Source: Microcaldota archaeon (GTDB lineage Archaea > Micrarchaeota > Micrarchaeia > Anstonellales > J096). From it: a stretch of 10,949 bases of DNA. Below, one piece after another: positions 7,226-10,949 of this stretch (positions within the stretch are counted from its first letter, which is position 1; every line of letters starts with the position of its first letter). The DNA lies in NCBI GenBank assembly GCA_026396375.1, contig JAPLWW010000088.1, forward strand, positions 1 through 10,949, given 5' to 3'. The notes beneath the pieces were generated by a model, which worked only from the letters and a program-made list of their open reading frames with translations, made no database searches and had not been told where the DNA came from. The translations under genes were made by a program, and so were the position numbers.

Positions 7226-8446
7226 ATGAAATCCTTACTGATGATAATGGACGGGATAGGGGACATAAGGGACGGAAACAGGCCTACTCCGCTGGAAGCT
7301 GCAAGGAAGCCCAATATTGACAGGTTGGCAAAGGAAGGCTCCTTGGGATTGATGCATACCTTGGGAAGGGGAGTCAAGCCAGGAAGCGACACCGCCCATC
7401 TTGCCATTTTCGGATATGATATTTTCTCAGAGTATCCTGGAAGGGGCCCATTTGAGGCTTTGGGAACAGAGGGGATCCATCTTATGCCAGGGGACATCGC
7501 ATTCAGGGCAAATTTCGCAACAGTTGACAAAAAAATGAAGATAACTGACAGGAGGGCTGGAAGGATTGAGAGCGCTTCTGCAAAGAAGCTGGAAAAATAC
7601 ATCAATGGAATGGAGATAGAGAAGACAAAGGTAATATTCAAGCAGACAACTGAGCACAGGGGAGTCCTTGTCTTAAGAGGGGACAGATTAAGCGGAAGGG
7701 TTTCAGACACTGATCCCCATGAAACAGGGGCAATGATAAAATCATCAGAGCATCTTGACACAAGCGCAGAGGCAAAGAAAACTGCAAGGATAATGAACAT
7801 CCTTACAAATGAGGTTCACAAGAAATTAAGCAATGCGCCTGAAAACCTTGAAAGGATCAAGAAAGGACTGCATCCTGCCAACATGATATTGTGCAGGGGA
7901 GGCGGGGAATACTTCAAGGTGGAAAAATTTGAGGACAGGCACGGGATAAAGGCCGCATGCGTCGCAGGAGGATCGCTGTACAAGGGAGTCGCGGCATTCA
8001 TAGGGATGGATGTTGTTCATGTCAGCGGAGCGACTGGAGACAGGTATTCTGATTATTTCAGCAAGGCAAGGGCTGCAGTGCAGGCCTCAAAGGACCATGA
8101 CCTTGTTTTCCTGCATGTCAAGGCAGGGGACAGCTTCGGCCATGACGGAGACCATGACGGGAAAAAGTCAACAATAGAGAAGGTTGACAAGGACATCATT
8201 CCCATGGTTTCCGACAATTTCGACCTTATTGTCATAACCGCTGACCACAGCACGCCATGCATGATCAAGGGGCATAGCGGGCATCCTGTTCCTATCCTGG
8301 CTTATGGGAAGCTGGTGAGGAAGGATGGTTGCGTTAACTTCAACGAATACGAGGCGGCAAAAGGATCGATAGGCCAGATAGTCGGGGAAGATTTGATGCA
8401 GCTGATGCTGAACTGGATGGACAAGAATAACAAGATCGGGGAATAA
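7226..8446 (+). CDS. apgM: 2,3-bisphosphoglycerate-independent phosphoglycerate mutase, archaeal type
   Basis: This enzyme interconverts 3- and 2-phosphoglycerate in glycolysis/gluconeogenesis and is a metal-dependent member of the alkaline phosphatase superfamily. Counting from ATG 7226 (406 residues, normal for archaeal ApgM), I see DGIGD (9-13), GSDTAH (53-58, region of the phosphorylated serine), DPHETG (163-168), HVKAGDSFGHDGD (297-309), TADHSTPC (338-345) and GHSGHPVP (349-356), the metal-binding and substrate blocks in the family order. ATG 7220 gives two extra residues and a 4-nt overlap with dcd, but the SD spacing prefers 7226. It is the second gene of a two-gene unit. Its TAA lies in the left arm of an inverted repeat that probably ends transcription. 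The long minus-strand frame across it is a shadow. Confidence 0.95.
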   Translation: MKSLLMIMDGIGDIRDGNRPTPLEAARKPNIDRLAKEGSLGLMHTLGRGVKPGSDTAHLAIFGYDIFSEYPGRGPFEALGTEGIHLMPGDIAFRANFATVDKKMKITDRRAGRIESASAKKLEKYINGMEIEKTKVIFKQTTEHRGVLVLRGDRLSGRVSDTDPHETGAMIKSSEHLDTSAEAKKTARIMNILTNEVHKKLSNAPENLERIKKGLHPANMILCRGGGEYFKVEKFEDRHGIKAACVAGGSLYKGVAAFIGMDVVHVSGATGDRYSDYFSKARAAVQASKDHDLVFLHVKAGDSFGHDGDHDGKKSTIEKVDKDIIPMVSDNFDLIVITADHSTPCMIKGHSGHPVPILAYGKLVRKDGCVNFNEYEAAKGSIGQIVGEDLMQLMLNWMDKNNKIGE

Positions 8447-8471
8447 AATGAAAAATTAAAGAGTTATTCCC
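8439..8471. terminator. Inverted repeat between convergent genes, likely bidirectional terminator
   Basis: Perfect 8-bp arms gggaataa (8439-8446) and ttattccc (8464-8471) flank a 17-nt AT-rich loop. The left arm ends with the apgM stop codon and the right arm abuts the stop codon of the minus-strand pilin paralog. On the minus strand the loop gives T-rich runs typical of archaeal intrinsic termination; on the plus strand no T-tract follows, so termination there is less certain. Confidence 0.5.
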
Positions 8472-8999
8472 TTATTGCGAAGTCACTGGTGTCGAAATGC
8501 TCATTATTGCCTTTCTTAGAGGGGCATCCTGCAGGTCATTCGCAAGCTTGTAATAAATCAAAATTACTCCTTCAAACTGTTGTTTCGGATTGCCCTGCGC
8601 CAATGATCCTGTTGAATCATAGCAAGTCACTGCATTTCCCGAATATGAGGATCCTGGAACGACTTCTTTTGAGGAGATCCCCCCTTTTCCATTGAATAGG
8701 TTTATGTTGGAAGGCTCCGCCCCCTTGACGCACAGGACTCTGCTTATCTTTATCGAGTCTGCCATCCCGTTCTGGAATTTGAATGCTATGTTCACATTCT
8801 TGCTGCTGTCAACAGACACAATCGGGTTAGCGTTTCCGCATGTGAATCCCTGAGGGGTCACCAGGCACTTCTCCACGCTTGACATGCCTGCATTAGTTAA
8901 CAGAAGGATCGGCAAAATGAAGAGTATGAAAACAACGGCTACTGCAAGCATCAGGAACGCCAAAGCGATCAAAATTATTATTTTCAATGTATTATCCAT
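8472..8999 (-). CDS. Pilin-like paralog with a plain N-terminal membrane anchor (no class III signal peptide)
   Basis: A 175-residue protein. From about residue 39 onward it is clearly homologous to the neighbouring pilin: VEKCLVTPQGFTCGNANPIV (42-61) is identical in both, four cysteines (45, 54, 90, 126) align, PGSSY is shared, and both end in RKAIMSIST. The first 38 residues differ. Instead of KKGQAALEYL it has a 25-30 residue hydrophobic helix (about 5-34) after MDNTLK, with no class III cleavage site, so it should stay in the membrane rather than be processed as a pilus subunit. The head of the protein faces outside. It has its own TATA box about 26 nt before the ATG (leaderless) and is separated from the pilin by a terminator. 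It could be a minor assembly factor, a pilus-base or capping protein, or a decaying duplicate; the intact frame and conserved cysteines argue against decay. Confidence 0.85.
   Translation of the reverse strand: MDNTLKIIILIALAFLMLAVAVVFILFILPILLLTNAGMSSVEKCLVTPQGFTCGNANPIVSVDSSKNVNIAFKFQNGMADSIKISRVLCVKGAEPSNINLFNGKGGISSKEVVPGSSYSGNAVTCYDSTGSLAQGNPKQQFEGVILIYYKLANDLQDAPLRKAIMSISTPVTSQ
8490..8516. repeat. 27-bp exact direct repeat, copy 1 (3' end of pilin paralog)
   Basis: These 27 bases are identical to 9112-9138. Both copies encode the shared C-terminal stretch around KAIMSIST of the two pilin-like proteins. They are a duplication footprint, not a mobile element. Confidence 0.85.
8793..8886. 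repeat. 94-bp duplicated block, copy 1 (pilin paralog)
   Basis: Aligns without gaps to 9421-9514 with 83 of 94 bases identical by my count, including a 29-base exact run. It encodes the conserved segment from the junction with the anchor (MSSVEKC) through NVNI. Homology stops sharply upstream, where the N-terminal anchors differ. Confidence 0.8.
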
Positions 9000-9020
9000 A
9001 CGAATAGTTTTATATCAAGA

Positions 9021-9030
9021 ATATAAAAAG
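9021..9030 (-). promoter_or_regulatory. TATA box of the pilin paralog
   Basis: The minus strand reads CTTTTTATAT, centred about 26 nt before ATG 8999. No SD is present, so a leaderless transcript separate from the pilin operon is likely. A second TATA-like GATATAAAA (9015-9007) would start transcription inside the gene and is less suitable. Confidence 0.6.
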
Positions 9031-9060
9031 TTATCTCTCCTTGGGGCTATGGGGAATAAA

Positions 9061-9103
9061 AAGAAGGAAAATAAAAAAAATAAAGGATAATCCCCTTTAT
9101 CCT
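9061..9103 (-). terminator. Hairpin plus T-tract terminator of the pilin operon
   Basis: A perfect 7-bp inverted repeat (aggataa 9084-9090 and ttatcct 9097-9103, 6-nt loop) includes the pilin stop codon. On the minus strand it is followed at once by a T-rich tract (about 9083-9061, including eight consecutive Ts). This looks like a factor-independent terminator and separates the pilin operon from the downstream paralog. Confidence 0.65.
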
Positions 9104-9624
9104 GACACTGTTGTCGAAATGCTCATTATTGCCTTTCTAAATATATCAGTTCCGCCGATGTCATTGTCCAATTTGTAGTAGACAAGGACAACTCCTGTGA
9201 ACGGCTGGTTTGCATTGCTAGTCAGTTTTGTGCCGTCTGTCTTCAGGCAAGGTATTGTATCCTCATATGAAGATCCTGGAAGCACTGTTCCCGCTTCTGT
9301 ACTGGCAGGCTTTGAAACAGTAAATCCGCTAACGCTTGCCGGTTCAGATCCTTGTATGCAGAGCATATGGTCTATTATCACTGATCCGGAAAGCCCGTTC
9401 TGAAGCCTGAAGGCTATGTTGACGTTCTTGTTGCTATCAACAGAAACTATCGGGTTCGCGTTTCCGCATGTGAATCCCTGAGGGGTTACCAAGCACTTTT
9501 CCACCCTTGACATGTTTGTGAACAGCAGCAGTAAAATCCCTAGAACTATCACTATCACCAATATGGCCCATCCGTACGTCATCAGGTACTCAAGAGCCGC
9601 CTGTCCTTTTTTGTTTCCTTTCAT
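9097..9624 (-). CDS. Type IV pilin-like protein with class III signal peptide
   Basis: A 175-residue archaeal pilin. The start MKGNKKGQAALEYLMTYGW is a textbook class III signal peptide. An EppA/FlaK-type peptidase would cut after G7, leaving Q8 as the mature N-terminus, and the helix at about 16-37 anchors the subunit and then packs in the pilus core. The head domain carries VEKCLVTPQGFTCGNANP and four cysteines (44, 53, 89, 126) conserved in the downstream paralog, suggesting two disulfides. Start ATG 9624 has GGGTG 6 nt upstream. It follows the T2SSF gene by 20 nt, so both are probably on one mRNA, which links this pilin to that platform protein. It ends in a hairpin terminator. What the pilus does (adhesion, contact with a host cell, DNA uptake) is not shown by sequence. 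Confidence 0.92.
   Translation of the reverse strand: MKGNKKGQAALEYLMTYGWAILVIVIVLGILLLLFTNMSRVEKCLVTPQGFTCGNANPIVSVDSNKNVNIAFRLQNGLSGSVIIDHMLCIQGSEPASVSGFTVSKPASTEAGTVLPGSSYEDTIPCLKTDGTKLTSNANQPFTGVVLVYYKLDNDIGGTDIFRKAIMSISTTVSG
9112..9138. repeat. 27-bp exact direct repeat, copy 2 (3' end of pilin)
   Basis: Identical to 8490-8516; see that entry. The lack of any synonymous change here suggests recent duplication or gene conversion. Confidence 0.85.
9421..9514. repeat. 94-bp duplicated block, copy 2 (pilin)
   Basis: Partner of 8793-8886, 83 of 94 bases identical by my count. It starts just after the transmembrane segment and encodes the Cys-containing VEKC...FTCG region. Confidence 0.8.
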
Positions 9625-9644
9625 CTTTTACACCCTTATAACTG

Positions 9645-10712
9645 TCATATCCCGAAACCCGTGAATAGGGTCGATACCAGGCTCATGCCTGCAAAGAAAA
9701 TCAAATACGCGATTATCACCATGAAGATGAAAAACTTTATCCCGTCGTTCTCATTCCCGGTGTATGCCGCGCCTATTATGTACGCTGTTATGAAATTGGT
9801 TATGAATATCGTTATCAGCGAGAAATAATAGAACTCCATCGGGGAGATGGGCGGCTTTCCAAGGTAGAAATTTCCAATGAATGAGCCCTGCGCCATCTGC
9901 GATGTTGATCCTGAAGTGTCGACCATGGAGAACGCGGTTGTCAGCGTCTCAACCAATTTGTTTGAGACTGCAAGCAGGAAAGGCACTCCGAACGCTGCTG
10001 CGAAAAACAGGAATATGACATAGACAATGAGCATCGCCCTTATGTCCTTCCTGACTATCATGACTTCCCTCATCTCCTCGCTCAGCTTCTCAAGCACAAC
10101 CCCCACTTCGGCTCCGCTTGAGATTGCCTGCTTCAGAATCTCGATGAACCTCTTGAAAAGCTTTGATCCGAACCTGTTGGCCAAATCATCAAGCGCGTCA
10201 TTGAGGGTTTTTCCCGAATAGGATTCCTTTATTGCCCTCCTCACTTCCTCTGCAAGTATGCCGAACTCAGGCTTTGCAGAATTCCATAAGGCCTGGTCAA
10301 CCGGCATCCCTCCCCTTACGTTGGAGGAGACCATTGAAAGGAACTCCGGAAGCACGTTCTCTATCGCGCTCCTTCTTGCGTCGGCCTTGAACGTGTAGTA
10401 TGTGAATATCATGGTCCATGAGAAGAAAACCACGACTGCGGAAAACACCAATGCCACTACTGGCATCATCAGCGAGTAATTCTTGACAGTCATGCTGAAT
10501 GCCAGGTCCTTGACGAACTGGTTCAGCGGATTTCCGCTGGGGAAGAAGCAAAGCACCAGTGCTATTATGAACACCATTGCAAGGATCACTGCGATAAGCC
10601 CTATGAAATAGGCTCCGGGATATTCGCTCCCTGCCTCGTTCATCATCGTGTCTGCCTTCTTCTCTATAGACTTCGGGAACTGCTTTCCTAAATGTAGTAA
10701 TGGTTGAAACAT
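9645..10712 (-). CDS. Type IV pilus assembly platform protein, T2SSF domain (TadC/EpdJ-like)
   Basis: Inner-membrane platform protein of the archaeal type IV pilus/archaellum class, which works with the assembly ATPase to insert pilins into the growing filament. One T2SSF domain spans about residues 110-250 (numbered from GTG 10721). It includes the cytoplasmic helical bundle with LPEFLSMVSSNVRGGMPVDQ, SYSGKTLNDALDDLANRFGS and ISSGAEVGVVLEKLSEEMRE, the usual order for TadC. TM helices are near 36-60, 85-109, 229-251, 296-320 and 328-350. I place the start at ATG 10712 (355 residues) because GGGTGATC ends just upstream, with GGTG 6 nt before that ATG; ATG 10715 and GTG 10721 (GTGA overlap with the preceding stop) are alternatives. 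It follows another T2SSF gene and precedes the pilin by 20 nt, matching the paired platform genes of Epd-type archaeal pili. Confidence 0.9.
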   Translation of the reverse strand: MFQPLLHLGKQFPKSIEKKADTMMNEAGSEYPGAYFIGLIAVILAMVFIIALVLCFFPSGNPLNQFVKDLAFSMTVKNYSLMMPVVALVFSAVVVFFSWTMIFTYYTFKADARRSAIENVLPEFLSMVSSNVRGGMPVDQALWNSAKPEFGILAEEVRRAIKESYSGKTLNDALDDLANRFGSKLFKRFIEILKQAISSGAEVGVVLEKLSEEMREVMIVRKDIRAMLIVYVIFLFFAAAFGVPFLLAVSNKLVETLTTAFSMVDTSGSTSQMAQGSFIGNFYLGKPPISPMEFYYFSLITIFITNFITAYIIGAAYTGNENDGIKFFIFMVIIAYLIFFAGMSLVSTLFTGFGI

Positions 10713-10715
10713 CAT

Positions 10716-10723
10716 GATCACCC
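10716..10723 (-). promoter_or_regulatory. Perfect archaeal Shine-Dalgarno site for the T2SSF gene
   Basis: The minus strand reads GGGTGATC, matching the anti-SD of archaeal 16S rRNA over GGTGATC. It overlaps the stop codon of the preceding gene. Measured from GGTG, ATG 10712 is 6 nt away, ATG 10715 only 3 nt, and GTG 10721 lies inside the site, so 10712 is favoured. Confidence 0.65.
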
Positions 10724-10949
10724 TAAAAATGCATACTTCGGCCTTGAGCTTTTCACGAAAGCCAGGAACATGTACTGCACTAGACCCAGCACCAGCGCAA
10801 CAAGCACCATGTATATCAGCGGGATCTGTATATTCTTTCCAACAAAGGAAAGCAATATCATTACGAATACCATTCCCAATGAGGGAAATATGACTGCAAT
10901 CATGAGATAGAACATTATCATCGGGTTGAGCTTCTGGCCGTATTCCTTC
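10718..10949 (-). CDS. C-terminal end of a second T2SSF-type pilus platform protein (5' end cut by window edge)
   Basis: The open frame enters from the right edge and ends with TGA at 10720-10718, giving 76 visible residues. The methionine at 10921 is internal: codons upstream of it (KEYGQKLNP) continue in frame to the edge. KEYGxKLNP followed by two hydrophobic helices (LMIAVIFPSLGMVFVMILLS and IYMVLVALVLGLVQYMFLAF) is the typical C-terminal arrangement of archaeal TadC/FlaJ-like platform proteins, just after the second cytoplasmic bundle. The next gene starts within or a few bases after its stop, so the two platform genes form one operon, and the assembly ATPase is expected upstream outside the window. 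Assigned from the short C-terminus and context. Confidence 0.7.
   Translation of the reverse strand, partial: KEYGQKLNPMIMFYLMIAVIFPSLGMVFVMILLSFVGKNIQIPLIYMVLVALVLGLVQYMFLAFVKSSRPKYAFLG

Noticed and set aside
7096..7800. 234-residue minus-strand open frame
   Set aside because: It lies entirely antisense to the well-supported dcd/apgM coding sequence and its product resembles no family; it is a shadow of apgM codon usage.
8472..8999. Pilin twin as a frameshifted pilin whose class III signal lies in another frame upstream
   Set aside because: I read the upstream bases 9000-9096; they hold a TATA box, a T-tract and the terminator of the pilin, with no remnant of KKGQAALEYL in any minus-strand frame.
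8438..9061. 11-bp match ggggaataaaa at 8438-8448 and 9051-9061, downstream of both pilin-like genes
   Set aside because: Could be a remnant of duplicated 3' ends, but the first copy is largely the apgM C-terminal codons and the sequence is short and AT-rich; chance cannot be excluded.

Overview
The window reads as archaeal, most likely from a DPANN-type lineage with a small, tightly packed genome (Micrarchaeota, Diapherotrites or a relative; the exact group is inferred). Support: an archaeal-type cofactor-independent phosphoglycerate mutase, a pilin with a class III (EppA/FlaK-type) signal peptide, a pair of archaeal TadC/EpdJ-type membrane platform proteins, TATA boxes placed for leaderless transcripts, and Shine-Dalgarno sites of the GGTGATC type. 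I see no tRNA, rRNA, CRISPR array or insertion sequence.

Layout. (1) Positions 1-6564, minus strand: one unbroken run of five large polytopic membrane-protein genes, the last cut by the left edge. They overlap or abut (23-nt overlap, 4-nt overlap, 0-nt gap, 1-nt gap) and a strong TATA box stands in front of the first gene. The five products are divergent paralogs with the same plan: N-terminus outside, a TM pair around a short charged cytoplasmic loop, an ectodomain, a TM pair around a cytoplasmic LRxxPxxR-like loop, a second ectodomain, and a C-terminal TM often ending in GGE/GGD. One member carries a roughly 330-residue ectodomain rich in cysteines and N-glycosylation sequons. I know no named family for them; the architecture resembles VirB6/TrbL-type channel proteins of type IV secretion systems, which is a hypothesis.

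(2) Positions 6565-6710: AT-rich divergent promoter region. (3) Positions 6711-8446, plus strand: a two-gene unit, dcd (dCTP deaminase) and apgM (phosphoglycerate mutase). (4) Positions 8447-8471: short convergent spacer holding an inverted repeat, a likely terminator.

(5) Positions 8472-10949, minus strand: a type IV pilus-like locus. In transcription order it has the end of one T2SSF-domain platform protein, a complete second one, and a class III signal-peptide pilin followed by a hairpin terminator. After that comes a separately promoted pilin paralog whose class III signal has been replaced by an ordinary hydrophobic anchor. The assembly ATPase expected for such a locus would lie beyond the right edge.

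Together the window is dominated by cell-surface machinery: a pilus assembly locus and a paralogous membrane-complex operon on either side of a housekeeping metabolic pair. The strongest candidate for an undescribed system is the five-paralog operon; the second is the anchor-swapped pilin.
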